Below, piece by piece: positions 10,449-22,412 of a stretch of DNA of 64,000 bases. Within the stretch, counting starts at the first letter, position 1; the number at the start of each line of letters is the position of its first letter. This stretch comes from Scleroderma bovista. Its lineage: Eukaryota; Basidiomycota; Agaricomycetes; Boletales; Sclerodermataceae. Position numbers and translations under genes: made by a program. The notes below the pieces were generated by a model that saw only the letters and a list, made by a program, of their open reading frames with translations, was not told the DNA's origin and did no database searches. The stretch covers positions 62,001-126,000 of the forward strand of contig JAYMGJ010000281.1 of the NCBI GenBank assembly GCA_037178675.1, in the 5' to 3' direction.

Positions 10449-13400
10449 ATGTCTATGGACTTGGAAGAATTTGATCTCGCCGATCGAGGTACCGACGAAG
10501 AGGACACTCTCCCCGACTCGCTTGCTGTTTCAGAGGCATTGAAATGGGCTGACGCCGTATGGCATGCAGCCAGTCGACGAGCACGATGGATGGATCTCAT
10601 CGGAGACTATGCAGGGCAGGAGCCATTCGTTGTCGATGGTATTGGTGCTATCCAAGTCATGATCATGTATCTGATCCAACTATCAGGGCACTCTTTGATC
10701 CAGCTCGTCCTTGACGACCCTCTGTTGGCATTAGCCAAGCCAGATGGTAAGAATATCGCCACGTAGCCTCCATCAAGTCCATTGATCATGTGTAGATCCA
10801 TCGTTTCAAATCTTACATGCTGTTCACCTCCTCGAACGTACTTTAAACGAGCTGGTCAAGCGTTCTGCAGTCTTTGATATCGTCTTTTGGGATGGTACGT
10901 CTGATACTAATGACTTAAGTGTTCCAATGGCTTATGGGATCTGCTATCGTCAGAGAATCGTCATACCGTGTTGATGACTGGTAGTAAACTCTTCAACGTA
11001 GCATCCAGGTCTTTGGCACGGAGAATTCTTTTCAATCACCTGCGTACCATTCCAGGTGTCAAGGTTCATGCATTCTCCGACCTCTCTGATCCCAAATGGA
11101 TCGAATACCGATTTACTCGAAAAGTGAGTTGTGCCGCACTCAGGAGTTCATCGGTCTTGATCTTGTAGCCCATGTTTGTTTTTGTCAATGGTGGTGACGA
11201 GCCATCGCTCTCCCAAGATGCTTATGAAGCTCACCGCCTTCTCGGCCATCGTGCATTCTTATTCGGTCTTCTCGGAAGTGGTCTGGTGCTTGCCCTTCTT
11301 CAAGGCGCAGAATTTCGTGAATCCAAGGCCAGTACGCTCCTTGGTAGTAGTCCTATCCAACGCTGATATTACTGAAGATCCTAACTTTTGTCTATGAGTC
11401 GAAGATGAATGCTCGTCGATCGGGAGATGTTCTACCTCCCCCGATCCGCGCAGCATCATCTGCAGCATCGCTTACTTTGAAAAATACCGAAAACATATCC
11501 AGACCATCCACCCACAGCATGCTATTTGATCCACAGCGCCAACTTGTTCCCTTCGATGGTATTACGGTCTTACGCAAAATCACACAAACCTTGAAACTCA
11601 AACCAACTGGAACTGATCCTGCCTTCCTATTCGCATTTATCATACATGTCTTACTTCTCGACCACCTTTCGGTGCAAGACCGTGCTCAGCGATTGGAGCC
11701 GATCACCAAGGGTCTCAAGAAAAATCTTATGGCTTTTATCCCTCCCGTTCTTCTTACTGCTGAAACGGTTATTGCGGCCTCGAACACCACGATTGACGTG
11801 GACCTTCGCGTCTTCATTTCGCTTATTCGATTCTTTGCTGAAAACACGAAGCTCACTTTGCATCAAGCTATTGGATCAGATATAGCAATGGTTATGGAAA
11901 CCGAGTTCCAAGCTTTCATCGTCCCTGTCGCAGATTTTGCTCAGTTTTCACCACAGTTCCGTCCGCGTTCAACACCGTCAACACCGACCCATGATCTACA
12001 GCTTCTCCCCTTCTCTAATCAAGTCTTCGATGAAGAACTGGCACCGCTACATGGGGTTCCCTCCCACAAAGTTGTTAGCAAGGTAGTTGAAGCAGAAAGT
12101 GACGAGGAAAGTGACGCCGAGGACTGGGACGCAAGTAGTGGAGACGAGGATGAAACAAGTACGAACGAATCCGCTGAAGGTGAAGGCAAAGTACCGGAGG
12201 AGGGCCCCGGATTCTTTGAAGATGGATTTCTTTACCGCGACACCAACCATTGGCACAACTCCAAGAAAGCAATCTTACCGAAACACTTGGGTGGTGAGAC
12301 CCCGGCTTCCATGACCGAGTGGCAGAAAAAGAAGAAGCTCCGTTCCGATCAGCGATTCATGAAGAGTCTTCATAATCAGGCGGCCACCCTCACTGGCACA
12401 CTCGGCGCTGCGCTCCAACAAATCAAAATCCCATTGGTTGGATCGACCCCGCCACCCTCATCGAAGGTTTTTCTTTTTCAAGTACATACGGCAATGTTTC
12501 TCACTTGGTTTACAGCAGAAGCAAGTTCATTCGCGCGCCCTATCCAAAGGAGGCGGCTCTAAGGGTGCACCGAAATTGTCCAAAGCGGACATAATCAGAG
12601 AACAAAACATGGCGCAGAAGGCGAAGCAGAGGCTTTCCGAATCTGCTGTATGGCTGAAGCAACGCCTCGTTGAGCTGGATGCTGAGAGGTCAGCGTCCGC
12701 TTTGACCAAGATGCTCTCGGACATGGAGCGAAACACTAGGCTGAAAGAGCCCCTTATAGCGACCGAAGTATCACTTTACAAGATTCATCGCGTCTTTTGG
12801 CGATGGATAGAAGATCCTCAAAAGACTTCGCCTGCTGTACGAGACAAGAACTCCGTCGACATCATGAAGGGCATAAAAGACATCCATACTATTGGATGTA
12901 TGACGGAGGACATGCTCAAGTGCCTCAAAAGCGCGCTGATAGTACTTGGTTTCTCCGACTATGTTGACTCGCTCACAATACCTCCCAATCAAGAAAACCA
13001 ATCACTCAGTTTCTCCTTTGTCAAGCTTTTGAAATCGAAAACCAAGACACCTGTCTATGATTTTATGTCTATTCAGGAACCCCCAGTTGAGTGGCAGCTT
13101 CGTCTTTTCGGAGAATACATGGACCGCAGCATGGACAGTCAGCAAGATCCTCGTGTCAGTTTTAAGCCAGACGCGTGGCAAAGGGAGGTTCTCGATGCAA
13201 TAGACAAGAATATGTCTTTGCTAGTAGTCGGTAAGAGGCGCCATTAGTAATTGTTGTGATTTCTAATGAAATCCCCTAGCTCCCACTAGTGCAGGGAAGA
13301 CGTTCATATCATACTATGCGATGGAGAAAGTATTGAGGAATTCGGACGAAGGAGTAGTTGTATATGTCGCCCCGACGAAGGCCTTGGTGGTACAAGTTGC

Positions 13401-16400
13401 TGCAGAAATTTATGCACGCTTCAGCAAGGACCTTAAAGGCCGTGAGTATACATTTCTGCTCTACCTCCGCTATAGTATGATGCCATCGATATTGATAGGG
13501 AGCTGCTGGGCGATCCATACTCGCGATTACCGGATACACGAACCCCAGAACTGTCAAATTCTCGTGACAGTACCAGAAATTCTTGCGATCATGTTACTTT
13601 CGCCGCCCCTGGCGAGGGCGTGGACACCTCGTGTTCAATAGTAAGCACATCGTCATCTATACAAACGATCTGGTTTATGTACCATTTTAGCATCATCCTT
13701 GATGAGATCCATACTATTGGTCAACAGGAAGGCGGATCCGTATGGGAACAAATATTGTTGCTTGCCCCCTGTCCCATCATGTTTGTTTCCAGCGATTGCT
13801 CGACTATCTCTATCGGGGTCCTGATGCATATATCAACAGTGGCTTATCTGCAACTGTTGGTTCGCCTGAACAGTTCAATGAATGGCTCACCATGGTCCAG
13901 AAGGCCGGCGGGTTCAACCACAAATTTGTCCACCATCCGCATCGTTATTCGCATTTACGGAAGTTCTTTTACAACGTATACGAAAAACCGAAAAACGCAT
14001 TTGAATCCCTGGCTTCGCATCAAGGAACTGGAAGGATACGACTTTTGCACCCCATAGCCATGTTGGGGTTTGGAGCTAGATCCATCCCACCTGATATGGC
14101 GTTAGAGTCACCCGATACATTATCATTGTTCCAGGCGCTCAAGACTGTCCCTGAATTGTGTCCGTCGGTGCTGGAGAAATTAGAACCTACCAATTTCTTC
14201 CCGCCGAAAAAGCTTTTGCAACAGAAGGACGTTATCAATTACGATGAAGAACTGAAGGCCTGTCTCAAACCCATGGTGGATTCCTTCGATCCTCACGATC
14301 CAAAGTCTCATCTCTCTCGTGTGATCTCCCGACTGGAAGACAGCTCTCTGTCTCGGGTTCCCTCCCATGTTATCAATGCACCACCAGATCGAATGATGTT
14401 CAGGAGGAATCTGATTTATCTCGTAGCCGATCTACATGCTCAAGGAGATCTTGTAAGTCCTTCAGGTATGGTGTGCTCCATGGAATTTTATGAACGAGAA
14501 TATAGCCCGCCATCTTGTTTTCGTTCGACCGGACGGATTGTGAAATTATGGCGCAGGATTTGGGGCTTGTGTTACAGGAGCGCGAACAAAAGTGGTGTGA
14601 AGAGAGCCCAGAATGGAAACGAAAGCTTGCTCAGTATGAGGCCTGGCTTGCTCGAGCAAAAGAACGCGAACGGATGGCTGCAAGGGCGGCAGCGCACAAA
14701 AAGGATCCGGACGAGCCACACATAGAAACCGTTGAATGGCAGGCATCTTTCAATCCCGACGAGCCATTGTCCGCGTTCTCGTTCGCCAACACCCGGTCAT
14801 ATTCGATGAGCATGTTGGAAGAAGACATCCGTGACCTGCGATGGACTTCCACTCCCGCTTGGGCAATTCAGTGCCTGAAGAGAGGCATTGCGGTTCACCA
14901 CTCGGGAATGAACAAACGATACAGGATGATCATTGAAAGGTAGTTGAAATGGATGGTTTAAGGTATTGGCTGACGCCTTTGAGCAGTCTATTCCGTCGTG
15001 GCTTTGTTCGTGTGATCATTGCTACCGGTGAGTGGGATGGTGTAGGTAACATGCCTTGACCTGACCTGCCACTTAGGCACGCTTGCATTGGGTATAAATG
15101 CTCCGACAAAGACGTCGGTCTTTTGTGGTGATTCACCCTTCCTTACGGCACTCATGGTACGCTTCCAACTATGGCACTGAAGTGAACTGCTCACATTTGG
15201 TCCAGTATCGCCAATGCGCTGGTCGTGCAGGGCGGAGAGGGTATGATCTCCTAGGGAAGGTGGTCTTCTATGGGCTATCAATGGATCGAGTCCAAAGACT
15301 TACACTATCGAGATTGCCATCTCTTGGTGTTAACTTCCCGGTGACGTCGACGCTCATCTTACGTTTGTTTAACCTCCTGGAGGGCTCCGACTATGCGCCT
15401 TCGGCCGTCAAATCTGTCCAGAAATTGTTCCGTCTGCCTAGGATTTCCCTTGGCTCGGAAGAAGGAAAGCATCAATTATTGCACCATCTTCGGTTCACCA
15501 TTGATTACCTTCGACGTACCCGCCTGTTGGATGAAAAGGGTCGGCCATTCAACCTTTCCGGTATCGTAGCACAGCTCTACTATACGGAGCCAAGCAATCT
15601 TGCCCTTGTCGCTCTGCTACGCAACGGCATCCTTCACGGGATCTGTTGTCAGTCAAGTATGATTCAAGCTAAACGGAACTTTGTTATTCTTATGAGTCAT
15701 CTCTTTGGGAGGCGCTATCTGCCTGGGTCATACCTCAAAGATGAGAATTTGAGGGAGACCATCAAGAAATCCCCTTCGATTGTCATCCTTCCACCTCTCC
15801 GTAAAGATGCAAAACGCGTGCTGGAGGAGCAAGATCGCGAAATACTACGCATCTTCACCACTTATGCATTTACCTATGGATCCAAGCATGGTCATGAATT
15901 AGGTCCCGATACACGTCTGCCATTGACCAACAGGGATATATCAGGAGCGCAGAGGAATCTTTGCGAGCCTGGAGGAAGCTTCTATGACTCCTTGAAGGAA
16001 ACAGCTATCCAGGTTGTAGCTCGTTCACTCTTCGTCGCAAACTCCGGACATGACGATCACTTCGACAATGTACTGGACCTTGCACGCACCACCCGTCATG
16101 GATTGAACCTCAACCAGTATGCAATCCCATCGTTTTCCCACATTGTCTCCCCAACGGACAGTCAATTCGTTCTGAACGCGTATATCTTGGATTTCTTCAC
16201 TCATGGACAAGTCCGACCATTGGCAGTTGCCAACGCAATCAGGAGAGGAGATGTTTGGTTTTTGTTGCAGGACTTCAGCTTGACATTAATGTCGGTGAGA
16301 GGTGTGTTAGAGAACCTCATTATGCGAAAGGCACGAGCAACTATTGAGGACGAAGAGGATGACGATAACGTTGAAGAGAGTGGCTTGGCGGAGCTTAATC

Positions 16401-16588
16401 TGAGTGACGACGAAATGATCGAAGGAGACAACGAAGATGACATGGAGGGTGGAAAGAGGAGCACAAAATCGTGGAGCGGGGGCCGTGCCAGACCAAGAGG
16501 GGTTTCGGAGGGAGACTGGAGGGTCTTGGAAGTCGTGGAGGAGGTACTTCAAGAATTCCAGGAGAAATTCAAGGCAATGTGGGCATAG
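10449..16588 (+). CDS. DDX60-type Ski2-like DExH-box RNA helicase
   Basis: My 14-exon model (exons starting 10449, 10796, 10954, 11169, 11378, 12516, 13280, 13499, 13691, 13840, 14506, 14987, 15077, 15206; end 16588) sums to 5475 nt, an open frame of 1824 residues. The helicase core is in the second half: motif [10 protein letters not shown], Ia [27 protein letters not shown] (DEIH), [19 protein letters not shown], a motif V region [15 protein letters not shown] then [16 protein letters not shown], and motif [17 protein letters not shown] long N-terminal domain precedes it ([20 protein letters not shown]) with an acidic patch near 12090-12200, and the C-terminus has a second acidic stretch ([12 protein letters not shown]). 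Size and motif order fit fungal and animal DDX60 proteins; mammalian DDX60 is linked to antiviral RNA sensing and decay, but the fungal role is unclear. One intron (11328-11377) needs a GC donor. Confidence 0.9.
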
Positions 16589-16934
16589 TTGGATGACCGC
16601 CAGACCGTCACGGCAGATTACCCTGTTCTCAAAGTGAGTGAATTTCCGACACTGTACTTGTACTCTACCATTTCTCGATCAAAGGTCAAATTATGTAGAT
16701 CAGTGTGTTACTAGTGATAGCAATTCAACAAATTTGCTCACCTTTGCTAAGTACCGCGAAAATCGCATCCAACTTACTACCTTGCAGCTTGAATGATGAT
16801 TTCTTCAAAGTTCGACAGCATTTTGCACGAGCAGTCTTGCCGTATCGAGGGCGAAGGGAAGGAGTTAATTGTACTAGTATGTACATATGTATAATGAAAT
16901 GAACTGAAGGGCTAACGGAACTACACAAAGCTCA

Positions 16935-17235
16935 GGAAAGGATGTGGGTGAGGGCGTGCAGCGCCTTCCGGCCGCAAGGCTGGGTCCTGGACGGCCGCTC
17001 GAGGTCAGCTGCGGGGGTGCGGCGGAGCGTGCGCGTGAGCGACCAGGCGGAACGTCAGACCACGGCAGACGAAGAACGAGTCCGTAGCGAGGGCAGCAGA
17101 CAGCTGCGCACGCCGTCTGCTCCCTGGGAGTGGTGGGTAGGCGAAAAACGAACGCTGAAGAGCGCACGACTTAGCACGAGTGGGCAGGGAGGGGGCGTCG
17201 AGAAAAGGTGGCTCCGGCCGCTCCCGCAAAGACAA
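16935..17235. other. GC-rich island without a recognised gene
   Basis: About 300 bp of visibly higher GC content, flanked by AT-rich sequence (the left flank includes ATGTACATATGTATAATG). Open frames exist on both strands but show no family signature. It could be a transposon remnant, a structured RNA or a CpG-rich regulatory element. Confidence 0.3.
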
Positions 17236-17486
17236 TATTTGACGGATTTCTCACACAGAGTAAATCTATCAGCACAAAAGGATCGTACTATGTCTCACGA
17301 GCTATGTAGAAGCCACCGCACAAAAGCAACTACATATCGGTGAGATGTTTAAGATCCCGAGGCCTTCTTTCGCCAAGATTTGAACGAGTCCTCTCCCCGA
17401 GATTGTCGTGGGATCTTAGCCAGACGCTCCTCTTCCTCCGCCTCCAAACACCCTACGATATGCTTCGATTGTGAGTCTCGCATAAC

Positions 17487-18857
17487 TTATAAGACTACCT
17501 CATTCAATACTTGTGCCACAGCCTTATCATTTAGGGGCCAATCATCCCCCTTCAGGTGGCGAGCGAAACACTCGATAGTGTAGGAGTGATCCTTTAGCTT
17601 TTCTTGGTACTGCTGATAACGGTATGCTGGTAAGGTTGGGAGAATGACTTCCACGACGTCATTGTGGGTAGTCCTGAGCTTCTCAACAGCTGCTAGGCAC
17701 TGCCAGTCTGTCGGGCCGGGCCGCCAGTAGCGAGTGCAGAAGAGATCTGCCAGGTCCTTTAGCAACATGTAAAAATGAGCGACGATTAGGGAAGAGGGGG
17801 GGTTGCAGATGTGGATCGTTGGAGAAATTGTCGCGGGACCCAGGAGATTTGAGTATGGTCTGCGAAATAAGAACGCTCTGTTTTATCTCTCCTCCCAACT
17901 CGAAAGTTTCCTGGATAAACTTGTTGCGACGTTCGATAGATAGTGACGACTGTGTGTACATGAAAGCGATCCAGAGTAACAGCCAGAACGATGACTCTAG
18001 GTCATCCTGGAATGTGTGCACGGCACTTGCATCTTCGACGAGGTTGGCAGACCGGAATTTCCAGGTGCCCTGTCTGTTCATCAGAAAGTAGACATGAAGA
18101 AAAGGAGTGACATACTGCATGTGTAATTTGACAACAGCTCGCTGTCTTGATATGTTTCGCCAAGTCCCAATCAATTAAGTAGCCACGGCCACCAACAATG
18201 ATAATGTTGCCGGGACTAAGGTCCTGGTGAAGGATACCCGCTGCGATTGCTGCTTGATGTGCTAGGGAATATGGGTCAAATGACATACCATCATATGAAT
18301 GGATTCGACTCGAATCACCAAGAAGAGCATCATGAATTGCTTGGACCAGTTCCTTGGAGGAAGCAAATGCTGTTAATGATGTCCAAACAAGATCCAGGGT
18401 GAAGTGACAATGGATGTGAGGGGGAGATTGCCAGTCCCTTTTGACAAGCCCGGCGATCACACTGAGAGTACTTCTTTGTCTGCGTCTCTTGTTGAGGCGA
18501 ACACTTCACATCACCGCTCGCGATGATATCATCACCAACTGTCTTTGAGGAAGGCGACACAATTCCTTTCGGGTCATATGCAGGGCAGGCGCGTGTTGCG
18601 CGGCCAAAGCCTGGAGTAGTGGAATAAACGTCGGGGCGGGCAAAAAAAACCGACACTGGACGGTCGCCTGCGGTTCTTGGAACTGTGGTTTGAAACATGG
18701 CCGTGTCCTCAGGCATTGCAGTTTCGTTCGGACCTGGCAAGTTTTGCTTCATTTTCCGACGCAGGAGGACCAATCCGAAGAACAGACTAAGGAATAGACT
18801 AGGATAGACTTCGTTACCTGCAAGATCGCGGTCACGTGGAAGCTCAAACCTCCACAC
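17487..18857 (-). pseudogene. FunK1-type fungal protein kinase, broken
   Basis: Pieces of a FunK1-family kinase read leftwards in order. An N-terminal part has VFFARPDVYSTTPGFGRATR. The next piece has ASSKELVQAIHDALLG. The catalytic loop is LHQDLSPGNIIIVGGRGY (HRD is HQD here), then the DFG-equivalent LIDWDLAK. After a short intron (acceptor ACAG) come GTWKFRSANLVED and the C-lobe LLKDLADLFCTRYW. Two 1-nt frame breaks are needed, both in homopolymers: a C run near 18421-18425 and a T run near 17767-17775. Between YDPKGIVS and the ASGDVKC stretch the usual intervening segment also appears missing, and the family's N-terminal region is absent. I therefore call it a decaying gene. If the homopolymer breaks are assembly errors, a shortened kinase might be read, but the N-terminal loss would remain. 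FunK1 kinases are abundant in Agaricomycetes and of unknown substrate. Confidence 0.75.
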
Positions 18858-20047
18858 TCAAATTTCAATCCATACTGCACTGCCCATCATGCACATCGCA
18901 GAAAAATCGAAGGAAAGCGAGACCCCGCCACTCATACAACTTGGATGGACGGAAATTGTCTCGGGTAGAAGTAGGCACTTGTTCATGTCCACTACCGCTA
19001 CTGATCGGCATCCCAAGAATGCCAAATTCACTTTAGGTGCATCACTTAAAGAGTGTAGTAGACGTACGATGCACCCCAAATCCCGCAGATACCATCGTTT
19101 CCGTCTACGTTTCCGAACCCAACGATGATGATCGATCTCTCCGGACCAGGGCTTCCAGCGGAACATAACAGTGTGTTGATCCCCAAAGGTGTGGACTAGA
19201 TTTTATTATTTCGATAGCAACCGAGTGGCCTCCGCGCCGCGCCTCGTGAAAGATGCCATTCGGTTATATGGCCTATAAAGCCGTCGATGATATGCATTTC
19301 AAGCGACACCGAAGACGGGAGGCATTCCGCTGTCTTGGAAAGTCCAACCGTTCAAAAAACGTGTTCAAACCCACCAGTATTTTTTTTATTCTCTCATTCC
19401 AGTTTATATTGACCCTCTTTTTGTTCATGTAGCTGAGTGGACAAGCTTCGGGGCTCAGAGCTATTCCCACTTTACTTGGACGGCCGTACACTTTTAAATA
19501 TGATGGGATCTATGATCATGGCGAGTTGGTTTCCTGCTCGTGGTCCGCGCTAACTCAGGGAACTCCTGCTGAAACTCTTGCCTTGGGTTGGCAACGCTTT
19601 TGAGTGCCTACCCTTCTCCAGGAGCTGTGTTCATACCAGCTCTGCGGACTCGCGCTGCTTGCTCGTGGCCGAAGCATCCAATTACATAATAACGATACGC
19701 CGTTTTACTCGAAGAAATGATAGATGTTGCCGACGACAAACTACTGGTGTGGTGCTCCTTCTCACTCAGCACTCAAGCCCATCGTCGTTCAGGACACCGA
19801 ATACGGCAGAATTGTCACTATAGATTACCGGAGGGCTTGGATTCCTCGGGGCAGATAACCGTGAGAGGGGTGGCGTGACATGGGAGGGTTCCTCATGTTC
19901 CGCTTTATGGACGACACGCTTTCCACGAGGCATGTCTGATATGCTCGCGCCGACTGTGTTCCTGTCAAACGTTTAAATACTTGGCCACTCCCCGCTCGCA
20001 CGCGTTCTCAAGCACGCTTCACGCTTTCGTCAAGCCTAAACACAACT
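18858..20047. other. intergenic, with leader and TATA-like box of the first GTPase
   Basis: No gene is supported between the kinase remnant and the first GTPase. Near 19972-19980 lies TTTAAATAC, about 70 bp before the start codon at 20048, followed by a C/T-rich leader. This is the likely core promoter of that gene. The rest shows nothing recognisable. Confidence 0.45.
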
Positions 20048-20725
20048 ATGTTTTCTCTATTGCGGGGATTCAACCCGTTGAAATCGAACGTGTCTGACGC
20101 ACCAGTACCATACAATGAGGTCTGTGTTGAAGTGTTTTAAGGCTCGCTTTTCAAGAGGCTGACCTCTGCACAGGGAGTCCAAGTCATCGTGGTTTTTGGA
20201 CGCACGGGTATGGGTGTTAGCTCAGTGGTCAACCTAATTCTTGGACGAGAAGAAGCACCTTCTCACAACGATATCCATCCATGCACTGTGGCGCCCGCTT
20301 GCTACCGGTTGGAAATCGACGGGCAAGAATTTGACATATATGATATGCCCGGCTTTAGGAAAGACTTTTCCCCTGCCAAAATGATCGGGAGGCTGCACCG
20401 CGAGCGCGGAATCGACCTCCTTGTCAACTGTATCCGACCGAAAGATGGTACCGTCAAGGGGTATTACAACTCTGTTCGATCCGTGGTGCCTGATAGAGTG
20501 CCCATAGTCGCGGTGGTGACAGGGTTGGAAAACGCAGGGAACAGCATGGAAGATTGGTGGTCAAAAAACGGCGAAGAGCTACTAGGAAAGGGTTTGAAGT
20601 TCGTCGACCATGCTTGCGTGACGTCGCTCTCACGAGAAGACGTTTCTTATAACCTGGAATGTTATGGGAGGAAAGTTGAATCGGTGAAAGCTGCAAGGGA
20701 CCTGATTGTAAGATGTTGTAATTGA
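20048..20725 (+). CDS. AIG1/septin-like P-loop GTPase paralog 1, Walker A lysine absent
   Basis: Two exons (20048-20119, 20174-20725) encode ~207 residues, starting MFSLLRGFNPLKSN. The second exon opens GVQVIVVFGRTGMGVSSVVN: this is a G1/P-loop in which the normally invariant Lys (GxxxxGKS) is Val. The switch II/G3 equivalent is IYDMPGF (DxxG). The G4 position reads VAVVTGLEN instead of NKxD. The conserved DWWSKNGEELLGKG and HACVTSLS segments follow; all three tandem copies share this C-terminal pattern. The fold is that of small P-loop NTPases related to AIG1/GIMAP domains (inference from motifs). Loss of the lysine predicts weak or no hydrolysis. There is no signal peptide or membrane segment. 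It is first of three co-directional copies spaced about 1.1-1.3 kb apart. Confidence 0.78.
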
Positions 20726-21354
20726 CAGGGTGACTTTTGGCATCATAGGTCCGTTGCATCTTTTTTCATGTTTGTAGGATATCCCACTTGTTGGTGTGTA
20801 ATTGATACCCGGCCTATGTATGCACATGTATTTTGGGCTCCTTTCGTGACACCTTGTGGTCGAGCGTTCGTGGACTTAGCCATACAGTATGAATATATAA
20901 GATCTGTAAACCTTTGTAGTAGAATTGACCACAAACCACTTGAACGCCGGTGATGCACGCATATTAGACAGTGATGTGTGTGCTGTGGCCCCACGTTCAT
21001 TGGCGAAGCTTGGAGGGTCCTTCAGGGAACGTGGCTCCTCGGCGCCTTCAAGCTATGCAGCATGGAATTGAACATTTTGAGCGCATCTGATACCTAGATC
21101 ACGTACGCATACCTCATTGCAAACATGTAGTGTGTATCATTGAACCTAAGCCTAACCAGAACATTTTTACCAAATAGCTACGTTGCGAATAGCAATCATG
21201 CAACTGAATGGAATGCGGTTACCACGAGGCATGCGCGCAGGCATTGGTCTACACAGCTGCTACAGGGCGTGAAGCGTGCAATAGAACTCAGAGACGTACC
21301 ATTCACATCGTGGACGTCGGGCAGCTTCCCAATTGCTGTCTTTCTCTTTTCGCG

Positions 21355-22074
21355 ATGCCAGGTCTCTTCTGCTTTCGTTCGAAGACAAATAGTGGACATT
21401 CCAAGTCATTGAAAGTCAGTGTACATTGTACAAACATCTACGTTTCATGATTACTCACGTCCGAAAAGCCGGCTCAACAGGGTCAAAACTCTAATGGGCA
21501 GAATCCATACGTTGTGGTAGTGTTCGGCAAGACAGGCACGGGCGTCAGCTCTCTTGTCAACCTAATTGTAGGCTCCCCGGTGGCTCGGTGGCACGGCGAC
21601 ACCAGACCATGCACACAGCAAGTCATGAACTATCCCGCTACTTTCGCTGGCAAGCAATTTTGCGTTTACGATATTCCAGGATACGAAGGTCGTGTTACGG
21701 AAACCGAGATCACTGGAATAATCCAGGATATCAGGAACGAAAAAGGAATCGATGTGCTAGTATATTGCTTGCGCAAGAAGAGGGACACAACGATGCCCAA
21801 CGTCTTCCGCGAAATCCGTCATGTGGTTCCACAGGAAGTGCCGATAGTGGGAGTGGTGACAGAGCTTGAGAGGGAAGGCCCCATGGAAAGTTGGTGGATC
21901 AAGAACGGAGGGGCATTAGAGAAGATGGACATGAAATTTGACGAACACGCATGCGTAACAACCCTCTCGGCTGATGAGGTCATCGGCAAAGAGAGATTGA
22001 GCGAGCGTCGCTTGCAATCACAGGAAGCAGTGAGAGGGATCTTGGCCAGGCGGTGCGAAGGAGCGAAAAGGTGA
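21355..22074 (+). CDS. AIG1/septin-like P-loop GTPase paralog 2, Walker A lysine absent
   Basis: I infer two exons: 21355-21414 (MPGLFCFRSKTNSGHSKSLK) and 21481-22074, giving ~217 residues. The start exon is supported by a GTCAGT donor and an AACAG acceptor in matching phase, and by the parallel architecture of copies 1 and 3. G1 reads VVVFGKTGTGVSSLVNLIVG, again with Val where the P-loop Lys belongs. G3 is VYDIPGYEG, and the G4 region is VGVVTELER. The tail SWWIKNGGALEKMDM and HACVTTLS matches copy 1. Spacing, exon-1/exon-2 structure and motif changes show tandem duplication. Nucleotide binding is possible, but canonical hydrolysis is doubtful. Confidence 0.78.
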
Positions 22075-22412
22075 CCAATTCCCGATAGATGCGACAGATA
22101 GGCCAGGCATATGTGTATCCCTTGCAGTATGTACAGTTTATTCCGTGCGGTGATCTGTATTTTCAGGCGCAATGTCGAGAACTTGCCACTTTCGAGTCAT
22201 CGCTGATCAGAGGGGTGATGTTATAGAAGTGCAAACCCTGGTCAATGAGCGTCTAAGGCTGACATGTGTTCAGAACGTTCAAAGCGTTTAGTTTACAGCG
22301 GAGTCTCAACGATGTTCCTGTGGACAATTTCACTCTGGAATCGAATGTCTGAGGCCCTGACTCTCGCCCTCCCGCACACACTTGGTGATCTAGCTGTACC
22401 ACCAAAGACGAG

